64,000 bases of DNA from Cryobacterium luteum (GCF_900110125.1 NZ_FOCN01000001.1:186001-250000), one strand, 5' to 3'; numbered from the stretch's first letter, positions 27,790 through 36,636 are shown. Numbers and translations: made by a program. Notes: generated by a model not told the origin, from the letters alone.

Positions 27790-28620
27790 TTACGCGGTCG
27801 GGATGACCAGTCCGCCCCAGGTGTCGGTCATGTACTGTTGGGTTTCGGCCGAGAGCAGCAGTTCGAGCAGCTTGACCACGCGAGGGTCGTTCTGAAGCTC
27901 CGGCGTCGTGGCGAGCACGTTCGAGTAGGGGCTGTCGGTGCCTTCGATCAGGATCGCGTCGTCGGCACTCAATCCGGCTGGCAGCGCGAAGGAGATCGTG
28001 ACGAAGGCGGCGTCGACATCGGCGACGGCCTGCGGCAGGGTGGCATTCTCGATCTCAACGAACTCGAAGTCGCGCGGGTTGGCGGTCACGTCGGCGAGCG
28101 TGGTCGGCGAATCGGCCACCTCGATGAGCCCTTCGGCGGCGAGCATCTCGAGAGCGCGTCCTTCGTTCGACGGGTCGTTCGGGATCGCGATGCGAGCGCC
28201 GTCTTCGAGGTCGTCGACGCTGGTCACCGTGTCGCTGTAGAACGCGGCGCTCGGCAGGTAGATCGCGCCGAGGCTGACCAGGTCGCCGCCGGTGGAGCTG
28301 TTGAAGGTGTCGAGGAACGTGGCGTGCTGAAACAGGTTCGCATCGATCGAACCGTCGGTGAGGGCCACGTTCGGCGTGGTGTAGTCGGTGAAGTCCTTGT
28401 AGACGATCTCGAGACCGGCGTCGGCGGCAAGGTTGTCTTGCACGAACTTGATGATGTCCCCGGCCGGCGTCGCGAGCGCACCGACGTTGATCGTGCCGAG
28501 GGTCGCGGCGTCGCCCTCGGTGGCGGTGGGCTCGGCGGCGGCGCAGGCCGACAGGGTCAGCAGCGCGGATGCGGCGAGGTAGACGCCGGCGAGGCGGCCG
28601 GCACGGGTGGTGAGCTTCAA
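27790..28620 (-). CDS. metQ: Methionine ABC transporter substrate-binding lipoprotein
   Basis: 276 residues of the NlpA/MetQ family. Lipobox TLSAC with Cys26; then TINVGALATPAGDIIKFVQ, KDFTDYTTPNVALTDGSIDANLFQHATFLD, and IAIPNDPSNEGRALEMLAAEGLI. It delivers methionine to MetNI at the outer face of the membrane. Start TTG 28620, preceded by AAGAGACAC. Last gene of the metN-metI-metQ operon. Confidence 0.94.
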   Translation of the reverse strand: MKLTTRAGRLAGVYLAASALLTLSACAAAEPTATEGDAATLGTINVGALATPAGDIIKFVQDNLAADAGLEIVYKDFTDYTTPNVALTDGSIDANLFQHATFLDTFNSSTGGDLVSLGAIYLPSAAFYSDTVTSVDDLEDGARIAIPNDPSNEGRALEMLAAEGLIEVADSPTTLADVTANPRDFEFVEIENATLPQAVADVDAAFVTISFALPAGLSADDAILIEGTDSPYSNVLATTPELQNDPRVVKLLELLLSAETQQYMTDTWGGLVIPTA

Positions 28621-28645
28621 GGTGTCTCTTTTCGTGTTGGACGAA

Positions 28646-29389
28646 TTAGATGGCAGTGGGAACGGCGGCGCGGCTTCGGGCCGGCCGGGCGCGGTGGGAG
28701 AAACGACGAGCCAGCCACGTTGCGAGCCCCTGCAGCATCATGACGATGATGAAGATGAGAATGATGACGGCGACCATGTGGATGGTGCTGTAGCGCTGGT
28801 AGCCGTACTGGATGGCGACCTGGCCCAGCCCGCCGCCGGCGACCGTTCCGACCATGGCGGAGAAGTTGATGATCGAGGTCACCGTGGTGGACAGACCCAG
28901 GATCAGGGGCGACAGCGACTCCGGTACGAGCACCTTGGCGACGATCTGCCAGCGGGTCGCCCCGAGCGACTCGGCCGCTTCCACGAGGCCGGAATCGACC
29001 TCCTTGATGGCGATCTCAACCATGCGGGCGAAAAACGGGATGGCCACGACGGCGAGCGGCACGATGGCGGCGGTCGACCCGATGAAGGTTCCGATTACCA
29101 GCCTGGTGAAGGGAATCAAGGCCACCATCAGAATGATGAACGGCACCGAACGGCCGAGGTTGACGACGAATTCAAGCACCCGGTTGACGACCCGGCCGAG
29201 CGGCCGCGACCCGAATGGGGCCTCGAACAGTCCCCCGCGTTCGGTGCCGACCAGCAGGATGCCGAGCGGCAGTCCCACCAGAACGGTGACCAGCACGGCG
29301 ACACCGACCATATACAGGGTCTCGCCGGTGCCAACGAGGAGCACCTGGAACAGTCCAGGCCAAAAGCCGGGAGCGGTGGGGTCGATCAT
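28646..29389 (-). CDS. metI: Methionine ABC transporter permease
   Basis: 247 residues, about five TM helices. The EAA loop reads EVDSGLVEAAESLGATRWQIVAKVLVPESLSPLILG. Residues 20-45 (ETLYMVGVAVLVTVLVGLPLGILLVGTE) match the MetI start. Start ATG 29389 overlaps the metN stop (ATGA) with GGAG upstream. A C-terminal Arg-rich tail is slightly longer than usual. Confidence 0.95.
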   Translation of the reverse strand: MIDPTAPGFWPGLFQVLLVGTGETLYMVGVAVLVTVLVGLPLGILLVGTERGGLFEAPFGSRPLGRVVNRVLEFVVNLGRSVPFIILMVALIPFTRLVIGTFIGSTAAIVPLAVVAIPFFARMVEIAIKEVDSGLVEAAESLGATRWQIVAKVLVPESLSPLILGLSTTVTSIINFSAMVGTVAGGGLGQVAIQYGYQRYSTIHMVAVIILIFIIVMMLQGLATWLARRFSHRARPARSRAAVPTAI

Positions 29390-30399
29390 GCGTGAGCTCC
29401 TTGCACGACGGCGCCGTCGCCGACGATCTCCACGAGCAGTCCCTGTCCGCGCAGGTCATTGATCGGGGCGGCGTTGAAGAGCGGTGTGCCCGGCAACTCG
29501 AGGCGGGTGCGCCCGGCCTGGTTGCCGCCAATGGTCTCGACGGCGGCGCCGAGGATGCTCACGTCGAGGCCGTAGCTGCGGGCCAGCTGGGCGATCACCG
29601 GTCGGTCGGCCGAGCCGCCGCTGAAGGTGATCTCGATCACGGTGTTGCCGGGGTGCGGGGCGATCTCGCCGAGCGGGAACAGCTCGTGGGCCAGTCGGGA
29701 GCCCGGCGTCGAGATGAGTGACACGATCGAACCCTGCTCGAGGATGCGACCATTCTCGAGCATGGCGGCCGAGTCGCAGACCCGTTTGACGACATCCATT
29801 TCGTGCGTGATGAGCAGCACGGTGAGGCCAAGCTGCACGTTGATCGTTTTCACGAGGTCGAGGATGGAGCGCGTGGTCTCCGGGTCGAGGGCGCTGGTGG
29901 CCTCGTCGGAGAGCAGAATACGCGGGTTGCCGGCGAGCGCCCGAGCTATGCCGACGCGCTGCTTCTGCCCGCCGGAGAGTTCGGCTGGATACGCGCCGGC
30001 CTTGTCGGCGAGTCCGACCAGGTCGAGAATCTCGAGTGAGCGCCTGCGGCGTTCGGCGCCGCCGACCCCGGCAATTTCCAGGCCCAGCTCAACGTTGCCC
30101 TGGGCCGTGCGCCCGGCGAGCAGGTTGAAGTGTTGAAACACCATGCCGATCTTGCGGCGGGCCAGGCGCAACTGGTCGGGCGAGAGCCGGGTGAGCTCCT
30201 CGCCGTCGACCGTGACCGTGCCGCTGTTGGGGCGTTCCAGCAGGTTGATCGCACGGATGAGGGTGCTCTTGCCGGCTCCGCTCTGGCCGATCACACCGAA
30301 GATCTCGCCGCGGGCCACCTCGAGGCTGACATCGTCGAGGGCGGTCGTGGCGGCGGCGCCCGACCCGAAGGTTTTGAAGACGTGTTTGACGGAGATCAC
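29386..30399 (-). CDS. metN: Methionine ABC transporter ATP-binding protein with NIL domain
   Basis: 337 residues. Walker A GQSGAGKST, Q-loop MVFQHFNLLAG, signature LSGGQKQRVGIARAL, Walker B ILLSDEATSALDP, H-loop LLITHEMDVVKRVCD. Residues about 245-335 form the NIL domain that senses intracellular methionine and inhibits transport. Start GTG 30399 with no clear ribosome site. Possibly regulated from its 120-base leader, but a SAM riboswitch could not be demonstrated. Confidence 0.95.
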   Translation of the reverse strand: MISVKHVFKTFGSGAAATTALDDVSLEVARGEIFGVIGQSGAGKSTLIRAINLLERPNSGTVTVDGEELTRLSPDQLRLARRKIGMVFQHFNLLAGRTAQGNVELGLEIAGVGGAERRRRSLEILDLVGLADKAGAYPAELSGGQKQRVGIARALAGNPRILLSDEATSALDPETTRSILDLVKTINVQLGLTVLLITHEMDVVKRVCDSAAMLENGRILEQGSIVSLISTPGSRLAHELFPLGEIAPHPGNTVIEITFSGGSADRPVIAQLARSYGLDVSILGAAVETIGGNQAGRTRLELPGTPLFNAAPINDLRGQGLLVEIVGDGAVVQGAHA

Positions 30400-30519
30400 T
30401 GGGCACCCGGCCTGGTTGAGGCACGGTACCCATTTACCGCAACGGCTCCAGTTTGTCGACCGACGGACGGCCCGCCAAATCCCGCACGCCTCTGTTGCGT
30501 CGTATTACCCCGGGTCGCC

Positions 30520-30572
30520 AGAGCGCAGAAAGTGCCCGTTTGGCCCGCTCAATCGGGCATTTTCTGCGCTCT
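30520..30572. repeat. 19-bp inverted repeat between divergent metN and HEAT-repeat genes
   Basis: Arms 30520-30538 and 30554-30572 (AGAGCGCAGAAAGTGCCCG against CGGGCATTTTCTGCGCTCT) with one mismatch and a 15-base loop. The genes on both sides point away, so it is not a terminator for either; it may be an operator or a mobile palindromic element. Confidence 0.65.
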
Positions 30573-30614
30573 CGCGGGCGGGAGAGGGGTGCGGGGAGGT
30601 AGCGTTAGAGGGCT

Positions 30615-31187
30615 ATGCAAAACAAATTGATTCCGCACCCCGACCTTCCGATTGACCTGCCGACCGAGGAACGCATTCGCGCCGCCGTCGCGCACTACGG
30701 CGAGAACGTCGTCATCGACAATTCCGTGGCGTTGCTGCGTGCCAAGAACGCCGGTAAAGACTTTCTGCTCTATGCCGGCGGACGCCACGCGCTCGGCATT
30801 CTCGAGGGTGCTCCCGCGCTGTACTGGCCCGAGCTGTGGGGCGCCCGCGCCCTGCTGCACGTCTGGGGCGAACAGGCCGCGCCGTACATCGTCGTCGGCC
30901 TGAACAATCAGGCCTGGCGGGTGCGCGAGATGTGCGCCAAGGTCGTGCTGCTGCGCGGCCTGCAGGTTGTGCCCAAGCTCGTGCGCCTCACCACCGACGA
31001 GCACCCCCGCGTACGAAGCGCCGCGCTGCATGCCCTCGCCGATCAAGGCACCGAAGCCAATATCGCCACGATCGAGGTGCGCCTGCGCGACTCCGACAAG
31101 GAGGTGCGCCGCGCCGCCCAGCAGGCTCGCGACTCCATCCGTTCACGCCTGAAGCTGATCGACGCGGCGGCCGAGCCCGAGGCGTAA
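30615..31187 (+). CDS. HEAT-repeat protein
   Basis: 190 residues. The C-terminal two thirds are alpha-helical repeats: PELWGARALLHVW, WRVREMCAKVVLLRGLQVVPKLVRLTTDEHPRVRSAALHALADQGTEANIATIEVRLRDSDKEVRRAAQQA, with the D-x-x-x-x-V-R pattern. The N-terminal 70 residues (YGENVVIDNSVALLRAKNAGKDFLLYAGG) are not recognised. No catalytic motif; probably a protein-binding scaffold. Start ATG 30615 has AGAGGG just upstream. Monocistronic. Confidence 0.85.
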   Translation: MQNKLIPHPDLPIDLPTEERIRAAVAHYGENVVIDNSVALLRAKNAGKDFLLYAGGRHALGILEGAPALYWPELWGARALLHVWGEQAAPYIVVGLNNQAWRVREMCAKVVLLRGLQVVPKLVRLTTDEHPRVRSAALHALADQGTEANIATIEVRLRDSDKEVRRAAQQARDSIRSRLKLIDAAAEPEA

Positions 31188-31208
31188 CCTGCCGCGGGCA
31201 TCCGCTCG

Positions 31209-32105
31209 CTACGGCCGCCGGAGCAGCGCGCCCTCGTGCCGGCAGGTGGCGGCGGCGGCGAGCATGGCGTCGGCCAACAGTGCCTGCCAGGCGGCGGAAT
31301 CCTGCGGCACCCCGTCCTTCACGATCGTGCGAACGGATGCCGCCAGCGTCGCGTCCCCGGCACCCATCGTGTCGATGACCGGACCGTCGAGCTGCGCGAT
31401 CGGCACGCTGATCAGCCCCGTGTTCGCGAACGCGACCGAGGCTCCCAAACGTCCGGCGGTCGCCAGCACGGTGTGGGCGCCGGCGTCGACGAGCCGTTCC
31501 CTCAGCTCATCAAGCGTGCTGTCGTAGAGCAGGTCGGCGTCTTCATCGCCGACCTTGACGAGCAGGCTGCGCGCGGCGAGCGCTTCAAAATTACGCACGA
31601 ACCGCGGCCCGTCGTGCAGCATGCCGGCTCGCGGGTTGGGGTCGATAACCAGTCGCCGCTCCGGGTCGGTGACGCAGGCGGCGAAGGCTTCGGTTTGCGC
31701 GGTGTCGTCGAACGGAAAGCAGCTCACGACGACGAGCTCGGCGGTGCCCAGCGCAGCGCGCTCATTCGTGCCGAACTCGATGCGGCGCGCCTTTGCAGCG
31801 TCGTTGAAGAAGTAGCGCGGCTCGCCCTCAGTGCGGTCGGACACCGCCCGCGACGACCCGAGCGGGCCGACGGTCGCGATGAGCTCGACGCCGTACTGGT
31901 CGAGGAAAGCGCGCAGCACCGCGCCGTCGGCGTCATCACCGACCATCGCGATCAGGGCCGTCGGCACTCCGAGCACAGCCAGGCCGACGGCCACGTTCAA
32001 GGCGGCGCCACCGGGGAATTCCCGGCTCTCGGCCGAGTCACGCAGCACGTCGATCAGGGCATCACCGACCACGACGATGCGGGCGGGAACAGTGAGTTCA
32101 GGCAT
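31209..32105 (-). CDS. PfkB-family carbohydrate kinase
   Basis: 298 residues, ribokinase fold. N-terminal GDALIDVL, FPGGAALNVAVGLAVLGVPTALIAMVGDDADG (signature 1) and C-terminal DTMGAGDATLAASV (signature 2, catalytic Asp). Here the usual D-T-x-G-A-G-D-x-F has Ala-Thr after Asp. It probably phosphorylates the sugar brought in by the divergent Frc-like importer, most likely fructose. Start ATG 32105 overlaps the LacI stop by 8 bases, so the two genes are coupled. Confidence 0.9.
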   Translation of the reverse strand: MPELTVPARIVVVGDALIDVLRDSAESREFPGGAALNVAVGLAVLGVPTALIAMVGDDADGAVLRAFLDQYGVELIATVGPLGSSRAVSDRTEGEPRYFFNDAAKARRIEFGTNERAALGTAELVVVSCFPFDDTAQTEAFAACVTDPERRLVIDPNPRAGMLHDGPRFVRNFEALAARSLLVKVGDEDADLLYDSTLDELRERLVDAGAHTVLATAGRLGASVAFANTGLISVPIAQLDGPVIDTMGAGDATLAASVRTIVKDGVPQDSAAWQALLADAMLAAAATCRHEGALLRRP

Positions 32106-33150
32106 GGGGTCCAATCTCTCCGGAGCCGCGAGCGATGAGCTCGGTCGGCACGACATAGGAATGCGTCGGGGTGCGATCACCGTCGAGGCGCGCCAGCAGC
32201 CGCTCGGCCGCGAGCTCGCCGATTCGCTGCGGGTTCTGGGCGATGACGGTGATACCGGGGGTGAGCAGGTCGGCGAGGGAAATATCGTCGAACCCGACCA
32301 GAGCCACTCGGTTCTGCAGGGCGCGGGCACGCAGCGCGGTGATAGCGCCGATGGTGACGAGGTTCTGGCTGGTGAACAACGCCGTCGGCGGGTCGGTCGA
32401 GTCGAGCAGGGCCAGCACGGCCCGATTCGCTGCGACTTCGTCGTGCAGATCGACGACGACTGGGATGTCGCGGGTGGCAACGCCCGCTCGTCCCAGTTCC
32501 TCGAGAAACCCACGACGACGTTCGCGGGCCGTCTGGATGGAATCGAGGTCACCCAGATAGGCAATCCGGCGGTGGCCGTGTTCGAGCAGGTGGCGGGTGG
32601 CGAGGGCGGAACCGGCTGCGTTGTCGCTGACGACGGCATCCGCTTCGATGCCGGCCGGCTCGCGGTCGATGAAGACCAGCGGGGTTCCGCGGCGCAGCTC
32701 CGGGGCCAGATAGGCCTGACTTTTCGTGACCGTGGTCAGGATCAGACCGTCGACGCGCCGCTGCAGGAACGCTGAGACCAGGCCCTGTTCGCGGTCGGGA
32801 TCGTCGTCGAGGCTCGAGGCGAACACCGCGATGCCGCGTGCACTTGCGGCCTCTTCGACGGCACGGTGCAGCGTTCCGTAGAACGGGTTGGCGACGCTGC
32901 CGACGAGCAGGCCGAGCGTCTTGGTGCGCCCATCGGCACGGCGCAGGTTGCCGGCGTGCAGGTCGGGTTGATAGTCGAGACTGTCCGCAGCCTGCTTCAC
33001 CTTGGCGATCATGGCCGACGACACGTTGGGCTCACCGTTGATGACTCGAGACACCGTCTTAGTGCCGACGCCGGCCAAGGCGGCGACCTGGCGCATGGTT
33101 GGGCGAGCGCGCGGCGCACCCCCGGGGCTACCAGCCGACATCGTTGTCAC
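32098..33150 (-). CDS. LacI-family transcriptional regulator of the sugar operon
   Basis: 350 residues. Helix-turn-helix at about 17-65 (PTMRQVAALAGVGTKTVSRVINGEPNVSSAMIAKVKQAADSLDYQPD) then the periplasmic-binding-like sensor domain (LGLLVGSVANPFYGTLHRAVEEAASARG; VALVGFDDISLADLLTPGITVIAQNP). Start GTG 33150, chosen because GGAG lies 7 bases upstream; ATG 33141 is too far. Two copies of GACATCGTTGTCA, one over its own start and one in front of the divergent binding-protein gene, are likely its operators. Confidence 0.94.
   Translation of the reverse strand: MTTMSAGSPGGAPRARPTMRQVAALAGVGTKTVSRVINGEPNVSSAMIAKVKQAADSLDYQPDLHAGNLRRADGRTKTLGLLVGSVANPFYGTLHRAVEEAASARGIAVFASSLDDDPDREQGLVSAFLQRRVDGLILTTVTKSQAYLAPELRRGTPLVFIDREPAGIEADAVVSDNAAGSALATRHLLEHGHRRIAYLGDLDSIQTARERRRGFLEELGRAGVATRDIPVVVDLHDEVAANRAVLALLDSTDPPTALFTSQNLVTIGAITALRARALQNRVALVGFDDISLADLLTPGITVIAQNPQRIGELAAERLLARLDGDRTPTHSYVVPTELIARGSGEIGPHA
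33136..33149. promoter_or_regulatory. LacI-type operator 1 (over the lacI-like start)
   Basis: CGACATCGTTGTCA: differs from operator 2 only in its first base. LacI-family palindrome with central CG. Binding here would block initiation of the regulator itself (autoregulation). Confidence 0.7.
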
Positions 33151-33212
33151 GATTAATCTCCAACTTGATTAAGTGCCTTGACTCTATAGCAAATGTGGTC
33201 TAAAAATATCAC

Positions 33213-33226
33213 TGACATCGTTGTCA
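33213..33226. promoter_or_regulatory. LacI-type operator 2 (upstream of the importer operon)
   Basis: TGACATCGTTGTCA with perfect TGACA/TGTCA arms, 39 bases before the binding-protein start at 33265 and 77 bases from operator 1, a spacing of about seven helical turns that would allow looping. Confidence 0.75.
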
Positions 33227-33264
33227 GGGAGTTTGTCTCCCGTCTAATCAGAGGAGATTCACCG

Positions 33265-34365
33265 ATGAATCGCACCACACACAGCATGGGCTCACGGCGT
33301 TTCATCGCCGCGGCTTCCGTCGCCACCCTGGCTACGCTCGGCTTCGCCGGCTGTTCCAGCGGCGGGGCCTCCGATGGCGCCAGCGACGGCGGCAGCAGCA
33401 ACGAGATCGGCGTTTCGCTGATCGTCAAAACCACCAGCAACCCCTTCTTCATCGCCATGCAGGAAGGCGCCCAGACCGCCGCCGACGACCTCGGTATCAC
33501 GCTCACCCTCGCCGCCGGCAAGGAAGACGGCGACGAAGACACCCAAATCTAGGCCATCGAGAACTCCATCTCCAAGGGCGACAAGGGCATCCTGATCACC
33601 GTCAACGGCCCGGGCGTTGAAGACGCCCTGGTCAAGGCGCGCGACGCCGGACTCTTCGTCATTGCCCTGGACACCCCGCCCACCAACCCCGACGCCGTTG
33701 ACATCACCTTCGCCACCGACAATTTTGCGGCCGGCCAGGAGATCGGCAAGTGGGCCGCAGCCAAGCTCGATGGCGACAAGGCCACGATCGCGCTGCTCGA
33801 CCTGTTCGATGACAAGATCGTCTCGGTCGACTACAACCGCGACCAGGGCTTTCTTGACGGCATGGGTATCGACACCGTCGACGTGGAGAAGAACGGCGAC
33901 GAAGAGAAAACCGGCAGCTACAGCGGCGGCGACTATGAGATCGTCGGCAGCGAAGCCACCACGGGCGCTGAAGACGGCGGCCGCACCGGTGCCGAGAACC
34001 TGCTCAGCCAGAACCCCGACATCAACGTGGTCTACACGATCAACGAACCGGCCGCCTACGGTGCATACCAGGCCTTCAAGGCCGCCGGCAAGACCGACAT
34101 GATCATCGTCTCCGTCGACGGCGGCTGCGAAGGCGTCAGCCAGGTGAAGGACGGCTTCATCGGGGCGACCGCCCAGCAGTACCCGGTCAAGATGGCGGAA
34201 CTCGGTGTGCAGGCGATCTTCGACCTCGTTGACTCGGGCACGACGCCCGAGGTGACCGCGGGCCTCGACTTCTTCGACACCGGTGTCGCCCTCGTCACCG
34301 ACGATTCGCAGCCCGGGGTCGAGTCGATCGACACCACAGCCGCCGCAGAGATCTGCTGGGGCTAA
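33265..34365 (+). pseudogene. frcB: Sugar ABC transporter substrate-binding protein with in-frame TAG
   Basis: One frame of 366 codons interrupted by TAG at 33550-33552, after DEDTQI; the family normally has Q-x-x-x-I-E here (TQI-Q-AIENSIS), so a CAG to TAG change is the simplest origin. Start ATG 33265 with GAGGAGA upstream. Lipoprotein signal ATLGFAGCSSGG; ribose/fructose-binding fold before the stop (VSLIVKTTSNPFFIAMQEGAQTAA) and after it (GILITVNGPGVEDALVKARDAGLFVIALDTPP...INVVYTINEPAAYGAYQAF). No other damage is seen in 270 downstream codons, so the loss is recent, or the codon is read through, or it is a sequencing error. Confidence 0.85.
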
Positions 34366-34373
34366 AACCCCAC

Positions 34374-34406
34374 GCGCGGGATGCCCGGCTCACGGGCATC
34401 CCGCGC
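34374..34406 (+). terminator. Strong hairpin between binding-protein and permease genes
   Basis: GCGCGGGATGCCCG (34374-34387), loop GCTCA, CGGGCATCCCGCGC (34393-34406): a perfect 14-bp stem without T-run. Likely lowers permease/ATPase expression relative to the binding protein and protects its mRNA. Confidence 0.75.
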
Positions 34407-34442
34407 ATTCCTGCTCCTACCCTCGACCACTGGAGGTCGCTC

Positions 34443-35489
34443 GTGAGTCAGTCCACCCAACAGGTACCGGCAACCACCGGGCCGCATGATCTGGCCGAGG
34501 AATTCCTCGACCGCACTACACCGCTCAGCCGCCTGCGCAACGTCATGCATCGTTACCCGGCGCTCAGTCCGGCCATCGTGCTGATCCTGGCCATCATCGT
34601 TTTCGGCCTGCTCAACGAGCGGTTTCTCAACCCGGCCAACCTGTCGCTGATCACCCAGCAGGTGGCCGTGGTCGGCACCCTGGCCATAGCCCAGACCCTC
34701 ATCATCCTCACGGCCGGCATCGACCTCTCGGTTGGCGCGGTGATGGTGCTCGCCATGATGGTCACCGCCCAGATCACCATCGAGACCGGCATGCCCGCCA
34801 TTCTCGGTCTGCTGCTCGGTCTCCTGGTCGGCCTCGCCGCTGGAGCCTTCAACGGATTCCTGGTGACCAAGCTGCGGCTCCCCCCGTTCATCGTCACCCT
34901 GGGTACCCTCAACATCTTTCTGGCCCTCACCCTGCTCTACACCGCCGGCGCCACGGTGCGCGGCGGCGAGATGCCCGATTTGCTGACCTGGTCCGGCACG
35001 ACCTTCAACATCGGCGGTGTCAATTTCACCACCGGTGTGCTCATGATGCTCGTGCTCTACTTCGCGATCGCCTTCATTCTGAACAACACCTCCTGGGGTC
35101 GCCACGTTTACGCGGTCGGCGACGATAAGGAGGCCGCCCGCCTCGCCGGAATCCGGGTCAACCGGGTGCTCATGAGCGTTTACCTCGCTGCAGGCGCGAT
35201 TCTTGCCATCGGCGCCTGGATTCAGATCGGCCGCAGCAATGCTGCCTCCCCCAACGCCAGCGGTGAACTCAACCTCGACTCGATCACCGCCGTCGTCATC
35301 GGCGGAACCAGCCTGTTCGGTGGCCGCGGCACGGTCTGGGGAACCCTGCTCGGCGCCCTCATCGTCGGCGTCTTCCGCAACGGTCTTTCCCTGGCCGGCC
35401 TCGACGTGCTGTGGCAAACCTTCGCAGTCGGCGTGCTCATCATCGTGGCCGTCTCGGTCGACCAGTGGATTCGAAAGGTACGCAAATGA
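34443..35489 (+). CDS. frcC: Sugar ABC transporter permease (FrcC type)
   Basis: 348 residues, BPD_transp_2 family with about nine TM helices. QTLIILTAGIDLSVGAVMVLAMM and NGFLVTKLRLPPFIVTLGTLNIF are typical of ribose/fructose permeases; GRHVYAVGDDKEAARLAGIRVNRVLMSVYLAAGAI carries the ATPase contact. The 348-residue length and the GGEMPDLLTWSG insert fit FrcC. Start GTG 34443. Overlaps the ATPase gene by 4 bases. Confidence 0.93.
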   Translation: MSQSTQQVPATTGPHDLAEEFLDRTTPLSRLRNVMHRYPALSPAIVLILAIIVFGLLNERFLNPANLSLITQQVAVVGTLAIAQTLIILTAGIDLSVGAVMVLAMMVTAQITIETGMPAILGLLLGLLVGLAAGAFNGFLVTKLRLPPFIVTLGTLNIFLALTLLYTAGATVRGGEMPDLLTWSGTTFNIGGVNFTTGVLMMLVLYFAIAFILNNTSWGRHVYAVGDDKEAARLAGIRVNRVLMSVYLAAGAILAIGAWIQIGRSNAASPNASGELNLDSITAVVIGGTSLFGGRGTVWGTLLGALIVGVFRNGLSLAGLDVLWQTFAVGVLIIVAVSVDQWIRKVRK

Positions 35490-36286
35490 CCCTCACAGCG
35501 GATGCCGCCGCCACGCCGGCCGCAGAAACTCGCCAGCCCATCCTGCAGGCGAAAAACCTCGTGAAAACGTACGGGCGAGTCGTGGGCCTCGACGGGGTGA
35601 GCCTCAGCCTCTACCCGGGAGAAGTCCTGGCCATCATCGGGGACAACGGCGCCGGCAAATCCACGCTCATCAAATGCCTGACCGGAGCGGAGCTCGCCGA
35701 CGAGGGCGAGATTCTGCTCGACGGTAGGCCGGTGCACTTCAAGAGGCCGCAGGACGCCCACCTGGCGGGTATCGAAACCGTGTACCAGACCCTCGCGGTG
35801 TCGCCGGCCCGGGACGTGGCCAGCAACCTGTTTCTCGGCCGCGAGGAACGCCGAAAGGGCATTCTCGGCTCGGTCTTTCGCATGGTCGACAAGAAGGGCA
35901 TGCGCAAGAAGGCACGCCAACAACTCGCCGATCTTGGCATCACCACCCTGCAGGACGTCACGGTGCCGGTGGAGAACCTCTCCGGCGGGCAGCGCCAGGC
36001 CGTGGCTGTGGCCCGCGCGGCCGCATTCGGGTCGAAGGTCGTCGTGCTCGACGAACCCACCGCAGCTCTCGGTGTGCGCGAGTCGAACCAGGTGCTGCAG
36101 CTCGTGAAAAATCTGCGCGACCGCGGCATCCCGGTCATCCTGATCAGCCACAACATGCCGCACGTGTTCGAGGTCGCCGACCGCATCCATATTCAACGGC
36201 TGGGCAAGTGTGCGACCACGATCACCCCGCAGTCGCACAGCATGACCGACGCGGTCGCGATCATGACCGGGGCACGCAAAGCATGA
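35486..36286 (+). CDS. frcA: Sugar ABC transporter ATP-binding protein (FrcA type)
   Basis: 266 residues with a single ABC domain, as in FrcA and unlike the duplicated RbsA. Walker A GDNGAGKST, Q-loop VYQTLAVSP, signature LSGGQRQAVAVARA, Walker B VVVLDEPTAALG, H-loop LISHNMPHVFEVAD. Start ATG 35486 overlaps the permease stop (ATGA), and its own stop overlaps the following monooxygenase-like gene the same way. Confidence 0.95.
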   Translation: MTLTADAAATPAAETRQPILQAKNLVKTYGRVVGLDGVSLSLYPGEVLAIIGDNGAGKSTLIKCLTGAELADEGEILLDGRPVHFKRPQDAHLAGIETVYQTLAVSPARDVASNLFLGREERRKGILGSVFRMVDKKGMRKKARQQLADLGITTLQDVTVPVENLSGGQRQAVAVARAAAFGSKVVVLDEPTAALGVRESNQVLQLVKNLRDRGIPVILISHNMPHVFEVADRIHIQRLGKCATTITPQSHSMTDAVAIMTGARKA

Positions 36287-36585
36287 CCGGGCCGGTGATC
36301 GCCCTGTACGCCGAGTTCACGGCGCTTCCCGGGCACGAGAAGGAAGTTTCCCGCCTGCTGCAGGGCCTCACGATTCACGTGCGCCAGGAGGCAGGCTGCA
36401 TTCGCTTCGACCCGCACCGGCTCGGCAGCGACCCGGCGGCCTTCTTTGTCTATGAGGAGTACCGCGACCCTGCCGCGTTCGACGCCCACCGCGCCGCCGC
36501 CTACGGTGCAGCGTTCAACCTGGCACTCGCACCACTCGTCGAGGGCGACGGTTCGACGCTCACTTTTCTGGCCCCCCTGATCTGA
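36283..36585 (+). CDS. ABM-domain (quinol monooxygenase-like) protein
   Basis: 100 residues of the antibiotic-biosynthesis-monooxygenase fold: VIALYAEFTALPGHEKEVSRLLQGLTIHVRQEAGCIRFDPHRLGSDPAAFFVYEEYRDPAAFDAHRAA. The same fold is used by YgiN quinol monooxygenase and by the LsrG/autoinducer-2 and rhamnose-mutarotase-like enzymes. Start ATG 36283 overlaps the FrcA stop by 4 bases, so it belongs to the sugar operon. A role in processing the imported sugar or a quinone is possible; none is proven. Confidence 0.85.
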   Translation: MTGPVIALYAEFTALPGHEKEVSRLLQGLTIHVRQEAGCIRFDPHRLGSDPAAFFVYEEYRDPAAFDAHRAAAYGAAFNLALAPLVEGDGSTLTFLAPLI

Positions 36586-36636
36586 GCCGGGCCCCGACCA
36601 GGCGGGGTCCGGTACAGCAGTTCACGGGTACAGAAA

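Noticed and set aside
30400..30500. SAM riboswitch before metNIQ
   Set aside because: A few words (GGGTGCCC near the metN start) recall SAM-IV, but the conserved core and helices of SAM-I, SAM-II or SAM-IV could not be laid out. A covariance search with the Rfam models would decide.
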